The position numbers and the translations under genes were made by a program. Below the pieces are notes generated by a model. The model had not been told where the DNA came from. It saw only the letters and a list, made by a program, of their open reading frames with translations, and did no database searches. A stretch of 64,000 nt of DNA from Haloplanus rubicundus. Lineage in GTDB: Archaea > Halobacteriota > Halobacteria > Halobacteriales > Haloferacaceae. The DNA is taken from assembly GCF_003342675.1 (NCBI RefSeq), contig NZ_CP031148.1:2852001-2916000 (forward strand), read 5' to 3'. Within the stretch, counting starts at the first letter, position 1. The number at the start of each line of letters is the position of its first letter. Positions 44,452-52,758 of this stretch are shown in pieces.

Positions 44452-45432
44452 ATGGGCAACGCAGACCTCCGGCAACTCGCCGCGCTCCGGGACGTGACGT
44501 GGGACGAGGTGGCGGGCAGCGTCGTCGCCGTCGACGCGCACAACTGGCTGTACAGATATCTGACGACGACGGTCAAGTGGACGAACGACGCGGCCTACAC
44601 GACGAGCGGGGGCGAGGAGGTGGCGAACCTCGTCGGCGTCGTGCAGGGACTCCCCAAGTTCTTCGACCACGACCTGACGCCCGTCTTCGTCTTCGACGGG
44701 GGCGTCACCGACCTGAAGGAGGCGGAGGTGTCCGAACGCCGCGAGAAGCGCGAACGCGCCGAGGAACGGCTTGCCGAGGCGGAGGAACGCGGCGACGCCA
44801 TCGAGGCCGCTCGCCTCGAAGCCCGCACCCAGCGTCTGACCGACACGATTCTGGAGACGACCCGGGAACTCCTCGCCTTGCTGGACGTGCCGACCGTCGA
44901 CGCGCCCGCGGAAGGAGAGGCGCAGGCGGCGTACATGGCCCGCCGGGGCGACGCCGACTACGCTGGCAGCGAGGACTACGACACCCTGCTCTTCGGCGCA
45001 CCGCGTACGCTCCGCCAACTGACGAGCAAGGGGCAGCCCGAACTGATGGACCTCGACGCGACGCTGGAGCGCCACGACATCACGCTGGAACAACTGATCG
45101 ACGTGGCCATCCTCTGTGGGACGGACTTCAACCCCGGCGTCGACGGCGTGGGACCGAAGACGGCGCTCGGAGCGATCACGGAGCACGGCGACCTGTGGGC
45201 CGCCGTCGAGGCCGAGGGCTGGCAGGTGCCGAACGCCGACCGGGTGCGTGACCTCTTTCGCAACCCCCCGGTGACCGACGACTACGCGGTCGACGCCGAC
45301 ATCGACCCCGACGTGGCCGCCGCGCGCGAGTACGTGACCGAGACGTGGGAGATCGACACCGACGAGGTCGAACGCGGCTTCGAGCGCATCGAGGCGTCGC
45401 TGGTCCAGACCGGCCTCGATCGCTGGACGTAG
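44452..45432 (+). CDS. fen: Flap endonuclease FEN1
   Basis: A 326-residue structure-specific nuclease that cuts 5' flaps in Okazaki-fragment maturation and base excision repair. Catalytic acids lie in [30 protein letters not shown] and EDYDTLLFG; the H3TH region is [18 protein letters not shown]. The extreme C-terminus QTGLDRWT is a PCNA-interacting PIP-like box. It follows GNAT closely, so the two may be cotranscribed. Confidence 0.95.
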   Translation: MGNADLRQLAALRDVTWDEVAGSVVAVDAHNWLYRYLTTTVKWTNDAAYTTSGGEEVANLVGVVQGLPKFFDHDLTPVFVFDGGVTDLKEAEVSERREKRERAEERLAEAEERGDAIEAARLEARTQRLTDTILETTRELLALLDVPTVDAPAEGEAQAAYMARRGDADYAGSEDYDTLLFGAPRTLRQLTSKGQPELMDLDATLERHDITLEQLIDVAILCGTDFNPGVDGVGPKTALGAITEHGDLWAAVEAEGWQVPNADRVRDLFRNPPVTDDYAVDADIDPDVAAAREYVTETWEIDTDEVERGFERIEASLVQTGLDRWT

Positions 45433-45473
45433 GCGCGGCAGCTTTTTTCCCCCGGCCCGCGTGGGTCGTCACC

Positions 45474-46649
45474 ATGCCCGCCGTCGAACTCTCTCGGTAC
45501 CGCCTCGGCTGGTGGAGTCTCGGTATCGCGCTCGGGGCGGCGCTGCTCTACGTCGTCTACCGGTTCGTCGGCACCTTCGTCTTCGGGGTGTTCATCTACT
45601 ACGCCACCCGGCCGATCTACCGTCGGTTGCGCCGGGTGATCCGGCCGGCGAGCCTCGCCGCCGCCGTCTCGCTGTTCGCGCTCGCGCTCCCCGCACTCGT
45701 CCTCGTCACCTACGCCTTGAGCATCGCGCTCGGGGAACTCCTGCGGTACGTCAACGGCGGGGCGCTCGACCCGACGCGGTGGCCGCTCGTGGACCAGGAG
45801 TTGCTCGACAGCATCGCCGATCCGGCCACACTCCTCCAACTCGACCTCGAGCAGTATCTCACCGCCGAGGGCGTCCGGTCGCTCCTCTCCTCGCTCGGAT
45901 CGGCGGTGGATACGGTGGCGTTCGTCGGTATCGGCGCCGTCCACCTGTTCGTGATGCTCGCGCTCTCCTTCTACCTGCTCCGCGACGGGGACCGACTGTC
46001 GCGGTGGGTCGTCCGGAAGTTCGGCGACGAGCGCGGCGTGTTGGAGACCTACGGCCGCGCCGTCGACCGAGACTTCAAGGCCATCTTCTTCGGCAACATC
46101 CTCAACGCGGTGTTGACGGGGAGCATCGGCGTCCTCGCGTACTCGATTCTGAACGTCTACGCGCCGGCGGGACTCGCGATTCCGGCGGCCCCCCTCGTCG
46201 GCCTGCTCGCCGGGGTGGCGAGTCTCATCCCCATCGTCGGCATGAAACTCGTCTACGTGCCGGTCGCGCTCTATCTCGCCGTCGTGGGTGCGCTCACCGA
46301 TCCGACGGGACTGTGGTTCGTCGTTCTCTTCGCCGCCATCTCCTTCGTCATCGTCGACACCATCCCCGACCTGGTGCTCCGGCCGTACGTCTCCGGCCGC
46401 AGCCTCCACGTCGGGAGCCTGATGATCGCCTACACCTTCGGCCCGCTCCTCTTTGGCTGGTACGGCATCTTCCTCACGCCGATGCTTCTCGTGTTGGTCG
46501 TCCACTTCGCACGGCTGGTGCTCCCCGAACTGCTGGACGGGGAACCGATCAAGCCGTACGCGGTCGATCCCGGGACCGTCGGCACGGGCGAGCCGTACAC
46601 CGGTCTGGACGCCGACACCGACGGCACGGGCGACGATACGGGCGCGTAG
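45474..46649 (+). CDS. AI-2E family (TqsA/PerM) transporter
   Basis: A 391-residue permease of the AI-2E family (DUF20), which includes quorum-signal exporters in bacteria and Na+/H+-type permeases; the haloarchaeal substrate is unknown. It has about seven helices, with FGVFIYYATRPIYRRL near residue 35, LVGLLAGVASLIPIVGMKLVYVPVAL near 245, and FLTPMLLVLVVHF at the end, then an acidic tail. It starts 41 bases after the fen stop. Confidence 0.88.
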   Translation: MPAVELSRYRLGWWSLGIALGAALLYVVYRFVGTFVFGVFIYYATRPIYRRLRRVIRPASLAAAVSLFALALPALVLVTYALSIALGELLRYVNGGALDPTRWPLVDQELLDSIADPATLLQLDLEQYLTAEGVRSLLSSLGSAVDTVAFVGIGAVHLFVMLALSFYLLRDGDRLSRWVVRKFGDERGVLETYGRAVDRDFKAIFFGNILNAVLTGSIGVLAYSILNVYAPAGLAIPAAPLVGLLAGVASLIPIVGMKLVYVPVALYLAVVGALTDPTGLWFVVLFAAISFVIVDTIPDLVLRPYVSGRSLHVGSLMIAYTFGPLLFGWYGIFLTPMLLVLVVHFARLVLPELLDGEPIKPYAVDPGTVGTGEPYTGLDADTDGTGDDTGA

Positions 46650-46659
46650 CCGTCGCTGT

Positions 46660-46800
46660 CGGATGTCGTGTCACGGGCCGGCGGCGTCGCCGCTGGCGAA
46701 TTTGGTGCAAAAGGAAGCAAGCCACGCGAAAATCGCGTGGATGCTTGCCGCCCTGAATTGGTCCCCGCTGACGCTTCGGCCCTCCAAGCGAAGCGTCACC
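46660..46800 (+). repeat. Three-hairpin intergenic element
   Basis: Three hairpins follow the permease gene: ccggcggcg/ccgctgg (about 46678-46697); aagca-N2-ccacgcga/tcgcgtgg-N-tgctt (46715-46746), an 8-bp core stem extended by a 5-bp outer stem; and gacgcttcg/cgaagcgtc (46770-46797), a 9-bp stem. The block has no coding potential. It may be a transcription terminator, a remnant of an IS200/IS605-type palindrome-bearing element, or a structured RNA; these cannot be separated here. Confidence 0.6.
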
Positions 46801-46842
46801 AGATACTGAGTGATCCCTACTCATAAAGATACCGCCTCGCCG

Positions 46843-46989
46843 CTACATATACTCCTCCTCGAGCACCCACCCCAGCGCGCGTTTGTAGTGCGTGAACAGT
46901 TCTCGGACACCCTCGTGGCGCATCTCCTCGTCGTCGAGCTGTTCCTGAAGAAACTCGTACTGCTCGCGAACCTCGGCTTCGTCGCGCAT
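46843..46989 (-). CDS. 48-aa acidic helical protein
   Basis: A 48-residue protein MRDEAEVREQYEFLQEQL... ending WVLEEEYM, strongly charged and probably a single helix pair. Similar tiny charged proteins recur across haloarchaea, but no named family is known to me. It is divergent from the next gene. Confidence 0.7.
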   Translation of the reverse strand: MRDEAEVREQYEFLQEQLDDEEMRHEGVRELFTHYKRALGWVLEEEYM

Positions 46990-47065
46990 ACGTGAGGGTT
47001 GAGGCTCCGGCCCCGTAGCTTCCCCGGAGCGTCGGCCTTTTGTCGCCGCCCGGCCAACGGCGGCT

Positions 47066-47767
47066 ATGAAGGTTCGCGGCCAGCGGGAGTGTCAGTCGTG
47101 TGGCCACCGGTGGTCGTACTACGAGACGGGGAGCGTGGCGTGTCCGGCCTGCGAGAGCCTCCGGAGCGTCGGCGTCGACGATCGACACCTCCACACCGAC
47201 GCCCCCGCGACGCTGGATCTGTCCCCCTACCGCGCGGCGTGGGCCGACGACGAACTCGCCGACCGCGTCGACGACTGCAAGGCCGCCCTGCGCGAGTACG
47301 TCCGCAAGCGCGGCTTCGTCGACGGCGGCGCCCTCCAACCCCTCGACGACGCGGTCCTCGCCGCCCACGAACTACTGCAGGTGATAGACCTGTACGGGCG
47401 GGCGCGGGACCCGACCGACGACGACGAACGCTATCTGCTCGCCCTGCTTCGCGGTGCCGACGAGGGCGAGCGACCGCCGCCGGAGGACGTATCGCCCGCG
47501 TGGACCGAGGCCCGCGGCCTCGCGTACGCGAACGCCGTCGACGACTACCGCCGGGACGTCGTCGAGTGGCTCGACGAACATCCGGACCCCGAGGCGCGGC
47601 GGACCCTCGGGACGATCCACGAACGCGTCAAGCGGGTGAAGGCACTCCAGGGCGACGTGTCGCCGACGGAGGCGGAGTCGCTGGTGCGGGCGGCCCGCGA
47701 GGTGGGGGAATATCTGATGCGAGGGGACGAATCGGCACTGGCGTCCGCCCGGGAGCGACTGGCGTGA
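47066..47767 (+). CDS. TFIIB-type zinc-ribbon protein (haloarchaeal)
   Basis: A 233-residue protein. A four-Cys zinc ribbon sits at the N-terminus (CQSCGHRWSYYETGSVACPAC, 9-29 with CxxC pairs), followed by an acidic helical region to the end (ALASARERLA). It is a haloarchaeal protein of unknown function. Its last nine codons and stop are part of a 58-base unit repeated downstream. Confidence 0.78.
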   Translation: MKVRGQRECQSCGHRWSYYETGSVACPACESLRSVGVDDRHLHTDAPATLDLSPYRAAWADDELADRVDDCKAALREYVRKRGFVDGGALQPLDDAVLAAHELLQVIDLYGRARDPTDDDERYLLALLRGADEGERPPPEDVSPAWTEARGLAYANAVDDYRRDVVEWLDEHPDPEARRTLGTIHERVKRVKALQGDVSPTEAESLVRAAREVGEYLMRGDESALASARERLA

Positions 47768-47931
47768 GCGTCACGCGGACGCCAGTGTCGAAGGCGGGGC
47801 GTCCGCCCGGGAGCGACTGGCGTGAGCGTCACGCGGACGCCAGTGTCGAAGGCGGGGCGTCCGCCCGGGAGCGACTGGCGTGAGCGTCACGCGGACGCCA
47901 GTGTCGAAGGCGGGGCGTCCGCCCGGGAGCG
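47741..47931 (+). repeat. 58-bp tandem repeat, three units plus partial, copying a gene tail
   Basis: Units start at 47741, 47799 and 47857, each 58 bases; a 17-base partial unit (47915-47931) follows. Each unit holds the coding tail ...ASARERLA plus stop of the zinc-ribbon gene and about 30 following bases. Within each unit, gcgtccgc pairs with gcggacgc, and actggcgt pairs with acgccagt. In the first unit a 13-bp stem cactggcgtccgc/gcggacgccagtg forms with the coding tail. The array ends just before convergent folD. Confidence 0.93.
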
Positions 47932-47937
47932 GCTTCG

Positions 47938-48825
47938 TTACTCCAAATCGACCGGCACGTCTGCCTGCCGGCTCGCTGCCTTCACGGTGTTGTAGAGGAG
48001 CATCGCGCGCGTCATCGGGCCGACGCCACCGGGGACGGGCGTGATGGCGCTCGCTTTCGCCTTCGCGCTCTCGAAGTCCACGTCGCCGACGAGGGTGGAT
48101 TCGCCGTCGCGTTCGACCCGGTTGACACCCACGTCGATGACGACGGTGCCGTCGGCGATCATCGAGCCGTCGACGAGTTCCGGGACGCCGACGGCGGCGA
48201 TCACCACGTCGGCCCGGCGGGTCTTCTCGGCGAGGTCGTCGGTGCGGGAGTGACAGACCGTCACCGTCGCGTTGCCGTAGTCGGCCTTCTGGATCAGGAG
48301 GTTCGCGAGGGGTTTGCCGACGATGTTCGAGCGGCCGACGACGGTCACGTCGGCGCCCTCCGTCTCCACGTCGGCCGCGTCGAGGAGTTTGAGGACGCCG
48401 TGGGGGGTGCAGGGCTTGTAGACGGGGTCGCCCGCGACGAGGCGGCCGACGTTCTCGGGGTGGAAGCCGTCCACGTCCTTCGCGGGGTCGATGGCGCGGA
48501 TCACGTCGCGGTCCTCGATGTGGTCGGGAACGGGCATCTGGACGAGGATACCGTTCACGTCGGGGTCGGCGTTCAGGTCGGCGACGGTGTCGAACAGCTC
48601 CTCGGCGGGCGCGTCGGGATCGATCTCCACGTCGAGGGCCTCGATGCCGACCTCCTCGCAGTCCTGCTGTTTCATCGAGACGTACGTCTGGCTCGCGGGG
48701 TCGTCGCTCATGAGGACGGTGGCGAGCGTGGGCGTGACGTCCGCGTCGTCGAGCGTGTCGATGGCCGCTCCCAGACCGTCGCGTACCTCGGCGGCGACGG
48801 CGTTGCCGTCGATGATGTCGGTCAT
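47938..48825 (-). CDS. folD: FolD bifunctional methylene-THF dehydrogenase/cyclohydrolase
   Basis: A 295-residue FolD, interconverting methylene-, methenyl- and formyl-tetrahydrofolate with NADP. Visible are the catalytic YVSMKQQ (Y-x3-K), VNGILVQMPVPDHI, KDVDGFHPENVG, the Rossmann segment VTVVGRSNIVGKPLANLL and the C-terminal TPVPGGVGPMTRAML. ATG 48825 is preferred over a long upstream frame, which is non-coding sequence. Pairs functionally with glyA downstream. Confidence 0.95.
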   Translation of the reverse strand: MTDIIDGNAVAAEVRDGLGAAIDTLDDADVTPTLATVLMSDDPASQTYVSMKQQDCEEVGIEALDVEIDPDAPAEELFDTVADLNADPDVNGILVQMPVPDHIEDRDVIRAIDPAKDVDGFHPENVGRLVAGDPVYKPCTPHGVLKLLDAADVETEGADVTVVGRSNIVGKPLANLLIQKADYGNATVTVCHSRTDDLAEKTRRADVVIAAVGVPELVDGSMIADGTVVIDVGVNRVERDGESTLVGDVDFESAKAKASAITPVPGGVGPMTRAMLLYNTVKAASRQADVPVDLE

Positions 48826-48988
48826 GTCCCGACAGGCGAGGGGGACGGCCTTCAACGCACTGGTTGCTACGGATTGTTGTGACGGCTGGTGCCGATCACG
48901 ACGCGGCGCCGCCCGGACTGTCCGATGCAGTACCGGCAGCCGAGAATCGGGGGCGTCATTTTTCCCCTGGGGCGGCGAACGCGCAGCC

Positions 48989-49435
48989 ATGTACGAGAAC
49001 ATCCTGCTCGCCACGGACGGCAGCGTCGCGTCGAAGAACGCGACGAGTCACGCCATCGGCCTGGCCGACCTCCACGACGCCATGCTCCACGTCCTGTTCG
49101 TCGTCGACAGCGACGTCTACTCGGCGTACAGCGGCGACGAGTACGTCGACGAACGTGAGGGCCCGGAACACGGGCTGGAGGAAGTCGGCGAGGAGGCGCT
49201 CGCGGCGGTGCGAAAGCGCGCCGCCGACCGGGGCGTCGAGGTGCTCGAAGAGCTCAGACACGGGCGCCCCCACGAGGAAATCGTCGAGTACGCCGACGAG
49301 GAGGGCGTCGATCTGATCGTCCTCGGCACCCGACGCCATCCCGAGGAGTACCGGAGCCTCCTCGGGAGCGTCACGGACCGCGTGGTCCGGCTGGCCGACG
49401 AGCCGGTGACGGTCGTGAAGACGGAAGTCGAGTAA
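48989..49435 (+). CDS. Universal stress protein (UspA family)
   Basis: A 148-residue Usp-domain protein: MYENILLATDGSVASKNATSHAI (N-terminal strand with ATP-binding Asp), then VDLIVLGTRRHPEEYRSLLGSVTDRVVRLADEPVTVV, the GX2GX9GS-like phosphate loop in a partly varied form. Small cytoplasmic nucleotide-binding protein induced by stress in many microbes. It lies in the 163-base gap region divergent from folD. Confidence 0.92.
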   Translation: MYENILLATDGSVASKNATSHAIGLADLHDAMLHVLFVVDSDVYSAYSGDEYVDEREGPEHGLEEVGEEALAAVRKRAADRGVEVLEELRHGRPHEEIVEYADEEGVDLIVLGTRRHPEEYRSLLGSVTDRVVRLADEPVTVVKTEVE

Positions 49436-49491
49436 CTCGACCGGCAGCCAAGCGAAAACTGTTAACGCCCCGTGTCGAGTACCGTCGATCG

Positions 49492-50235
49492 ATGTCGACG
49501 GACTCCCAACTCGTCACCGCGATCAAAGCCGATCTCATCTGGCTGCTGACTGCGTGGCGAAAGCTGTTGTTCTCGGTGGAGTCGCACAGTCATCCGGCCC
49601 GGAATCGCTGGCAGCCCGAGACGATTCGGGACCGCCTGGCGTTCTGGGCCTGGAGTGGACTGGGGGCCGTACTGATCGCCGCCGCCTACCCGTTCGCAGT
49701 CGCCGGGTTCTGGGCCAGGTACGTGACCCGACGGCTCAACCGCATCGCCACCGGCCTGGGGCTGGTCGCCATCGTCGCCGTCGTGGCCGTCGTCTGGGGC
49801 ACGTTGACGGTGATCGCCTGGGGGCAGCTTCCGGCCTCGGGGTTCGCCGCCGTCCTCACGGCCAGCGTGGTCGCGACGATATCCACCGCGCTCGCGTGGG
49901 GCACCACTCGGGCCGGCGGTCGGCGACTGACCCTCGTCGCCGCGTACCCGTTCGCCGTCGCGGCGATTTTTCTCCCACCGGTGACGGCCGCGCTCTTCTC
50001 GCCCACCCTGGGCGAGGTCATCCTTCCGCGGAGCACGTCACTCGCCGCGTGGCTCCTCGACAACGTTCTCGCCGTCGGGAATCTCAACACGGTCATCCGA
50101 CAGCAGTTCAACCTATCCGGCGCCGCGTTCGTGGGGATGTGGGCCGGTCTCGCCGTCCCTATCGGCTGGATGCTCGGCCTGCTCGTGACGTTCGCGAACG
50201 CGGTTCGCCCGCGTGCCGACGGTGACCGGCGGTAG
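49492..50235 (+). CDS. Integral membrane protein, unknown
   Basis: A 247-residue membrane protein with about five helices after an N-terminal amphipathic segment (AIKADLIWLLTAWRKLLF). The segment PAFWAWSGLGAVL and the long Ala/Val-rich helices dominate; no motif is recognised. It ends convergently with the first cetZ, 5 bases away. Proximity to cetZ genes does not prove a shared role. Confidence 0.75.
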   Translation: MSTDSQLVTAIKADLIWLLTAWRKLLFSVESHSHPARNRWQPETIRDRLAFWAWSGLGAVLIAAAYPFAVAGFWARYVTRRLNRIATGLGLVAIVAVVAVVWGTLTVIAWGQLPASGFAAVLTASVVATISTALAWGTTRAGGRRLTLVAAYPFAVAAIFLPPVTAALFSPTLGEVILPRSTSLAAWLLDNVLAVGNLNTVIRQQFNLSGAAFVGMWAGLAVPIGWMLGLLVTFANAVRPRADGDRR

Positions 50236-50240
50236 GGGAG

Positions 50241-51419
50241 TCAGTCCGACTCGTCGGTCGCCTGTACGGGATCGGCGGTTCCGTTTCGGTCCTCGTTTTC
50301 GCCTGCACCTTCGTGCTCGACGGCCCGCCGTTGCAGCGAGTCGATCCGGGGAACCTCGGTGACGTTCGAGAGCAACACGACCGCCGAGACGGTCGACGCT
50401 CCCGCCCGCGGGTCGTCGCCGGCGAGCACCTCGACCGTCTCCGTCTCCTCTTCGAGCCACTGGCGGGCGCTTTCGAAGCCGCGTCGGGAGAGTTCCTCCG
50501 GGGGCCCGGAGAGCACGACGAGCGCCCGCTCGGCGCTCGACACCTCACACGGCAGCGTCAGCCGTGAGTTGAGTGCCTGTCGAACCAGACTCTGGATCTT
50601 CACTGCGTCGGTCGGTTCGTCCGAGTCGTCGTCGCCACCGCCGGGGAGCAGCGAGCGGAGCCACGACAGGAAGCCGCCGCCGTCGTCGAGGTCGGTCTCG
50701 GCGTAGCCGATGGAGGCGACGCCGCCCGGCGAGAGCGTTCGGATGAGGTCGCTCGAATCCATCGTGTTCGCCCCGATGGATTCGGGGTCGGTGTTCTCTC
50801 TGGCGAACAGCGTCACGATTCGGGACGCCAGTTCGCGGTTCGCCCGTGCGTACCCGTCGTTGTCGTCCGCGTCGGTGTCGGCGTCGCTCCCGCTGACCCA
50901 CCGGTCGTTGTCGAACAACAGGACGCTGTCGGCCGCCGGGACGAGCGACCGGAGCGACCGCGCGGCGTTCAACGCCGGGCGGCCACCCTCGTGTTCGCCG
51001 GGGAGGACGCCGAGGACGTACACCGGCTTGTCGTACATGTCCTGCAGCCGTTCGACGAGGACGGCTCCGGCGCCGCTGCCGGTGCCGCCACCCAGCCCCG
51101 CGACGACCAACACGCCGTCGAGTTTGCGCATGGGTATCGAATCGAGCGTGCGGTGTATCTCGGGGAAGTCGGTGCGGCTGATCTCGACGGCGAGGTCCTG
51201 GTCACCGTCGACGCCCGAATCGACCTCGCGGTGCGTGTCGCCGATGGTCACGTGTTTCTCCGGCGGGACGTGATCGAACTCGTCGTCGACCGTCCGGGAG
51301 ATGTCGACCGTCAGCAGATGCCCGTAGCAGAGCTTCCGATCACCCGCCGTCTCGACGCCGCGAATCGTGTCGACGAGACGGCTACCGGCACCGCCGATAC
51401 CGACGAGCGCGAGTTTCAT
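50241..51419 (-). CDS. CetZ-like tubulin homologue, divergent copy
   Basis: A 392-residue CetZ-family GTPase. N-terminal MKLALVGIGGAGSRLVD and the tubulin signature GGGTGSG (110-116) are present, as are SSDLIRTL and the C-terminal domain. Against copy 2, the usual loop GHGVGGD is replaced by SGVDGDQD (about 68-75), and an Asp-rich insertion occurs near residue 188. It may have specialised activity. It is 44 bases downstream of copy 2 on the same strand, so they are probably cotranscribed. Confidence 0.9.
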   Translation of the reverse strand: MKLALVGIGGAGSRLVDTIRGVETAGDRKLCYGHLLTVDISRTVDDEFDHVPPEKHVTIGDTHREVDSGVDGDQDLAVEISRTDFPEIHRTLDSIPMRKLDGVLVVAGLGGGTGSGAGAVLVERLQDMYDKPVYVLGVLPGEHEGGRPALNAARSLRSLVPAADSVLLFDNDRWVSGSDADTDADDNDGYARANRELASRIVTLFARENTDPESIGANTMDSSDLIRTLSPGGVASIGYAETDLDDGGGFLSWLRSLLPGGGDDDSDEPTDAVKIQSLVRQALNSRLTLPCEVSSAERALVVLSGPPEELSRRGFESARQWLEEETETVEVLAGDDPRAGASTVSAVVLLSNVTEVPRIDSLQRRAVEHEGAGENEDRNGTADPVQATDESD

Positions 51420-51463
51420 CGTCGCCCTCGTCCGACCGGAGTGCGTTCGGTTCGGGGCACGGT

Positions 51464-52645
51464 TCAGACGACGGGGTCGAGGTCGTCGTTTTCGTCCGTG
51501 ATCAGGTCGTTGATCTTGTCCTCGCGCTCGGCCCGCTGCTGAGCGATCTGTTCCTGGGCGTCGACGGCCTGATTCTGGATCGCATCGATCCGCGGGGCGT
51601 CCGAGACGTTCGAGAGGAGCACCGCCGCGGCGAGTTGCGACGAGCGCTCGCGCGGATCGTCACCGACGAGCACCTCGACCGTCTGGGCTTCCTGTTCGAG
51701 CCACTGGCGGGCACTCTCGATGCCCTTCCGGGAGAACTCGCCCGGCGGTCCCGAGAGGACGACGAGCACCCGCTCGGCGCTCGATACCTCACAGGGCAGC
51801 GTCAGCCGGGAGTTGGTCGCCCGGCGGACGAGCGCCTTGATCTTCGTCGCCTGGCTGGCGTCGTCGAGGGGGTCCTCGTCCTTGCCGCTGCCGCCCCACC
51901 GGTCGAGGAGGCCCTCGGGCCCCGCGTCGACCGCGGTGGCGGCGTAGCCGATCGAGGAGACCCCGTCGGTGTTGAGCGTGCGGATGATGTCACTGGAGTC
52001 CATCGCGTTCTCCGCGACCTCCGAGTCGTCGGTTTCGCCGGCCGCCAGCAGCGTCACGATCCGGGCGGCCAGTTCGCGGTTCATCTCCTCGTAGCCTTCC
52101 TCGATCGTCTGATCACGAGCGCGCCAAGCGTCGTTGTCGAAGCCGATGAAGTTGTCCGTCTTGTTGACGAACGACTGGAGGGACCGGGCGGCGTTCAGCG
52201 CCGGGCGGCCACCCTCGTACTCGCCGGGGAGGACGCCGAGGGCGTACACCGGTTCGTCGTACATCTCTTGGAGGGCGTCGATAACCACGGGGCCACCGCC
52301 GCTTCCGGTACCGCCACCGAGGCCGGCCGCGACGAGAATCGCGTCGACGTTGTGAATCTCGATGTCGTCGAAGGCCCGACGGAGCTCGTCGATATCGCCG
52401 GACATGACCTCGGCACCGATTTCGACGTCGCCGCCGACGCCGTGCCCTTTCGACTTCTGGTTCGTGTCGCCGACCAGCACCCGCTGCTCTTCGGGGATAT
52501 ACTCGGGCTTGGCGAGGTCCGTTCGCGCGGTGTTGATCGCGTGGACGTGTCGACAGAGGTTCCGATTGGTCTCGGATTCGAACTCGACCATTCGGTCTAC
52601 GAGCTTGCTTCCAGCGTTGCCGACACCGATTGTAGCGAGTTTCAT
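51464..52645 (-). CDS. cetZ1: CetZ1-like tubulin homologue
   Basis: A 393-residue CetZ, the haloarchaeal tubulin/FtsZ-superfamily GTPase controlling cell shape and motility. MKLATIGVGNAGSKLVDRM, the T3 loop KGHGVGGD (67-73), GGGTGSG (110-116), and MDSSDIIRTLN are seen, with the full length of Haloferax CetZ1 (about 395). It is the promoter-proximal gene of a cetZ pair. The cetZ1 name rests on the intact loop and length. Confidence 0.93.
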   Translation of the reverse strand: MKLATIGVGNAGSKLVDRMVEFESETNRNLCRHVHAINTARTDLAKPEYIPEEQRVLVGDTNQKSKGHGVGGDVEIGAEVMSGDIDELRRAFDDIEIHNVDAILVAAGLGGGTGSGGGPVVIDALQEMYDEPVYALGVLPGEYEGGRPALNAARSLQSFVNKTDNFIGFDNDAWRARDQTIEEGYEEMNRELAARIVTLLAAGETDDSEVAENAMDSSDIIRTLNTDGVSSIGYAATAVDAGPEGLLDRWGGSGKDEDPLDDASQATKIKALVRRATNSRLTLPCEVSSAERVLVVLSGPPGEFSRKGIESARQWLEQEAQTVEVLVGDDPRERSSQLAAAVLLSNVSDAPRIDAIQNQAVDAQEQIAQQRAEREDKINDLITDENDDLDPVV

Positions 52646-52758
52646 AACCGTCGGTTGGCTTGACTGGGCCGAGGGGTATAGTTAATTTGGTTCAGTGCTG
52701 ATAGCTCCCGGTCGAGGTGGACGGGACGGGACCGACACGGTTGGCGTCGGGTAGCCGG

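Noticed and set aside
47768..47931. Tandem repeats as a CRISPR array
   Set aside because: The units abut without spacers and copy the tail of an adjacent gene, so it is a tandem duplication and not a CRISPR array.
48826..49014. Upstream extension of folD to 49014
   Set aside because: The extra residues cover the intergenic promoter and usp start; FolD begins at MTDIIDGN, 48825.
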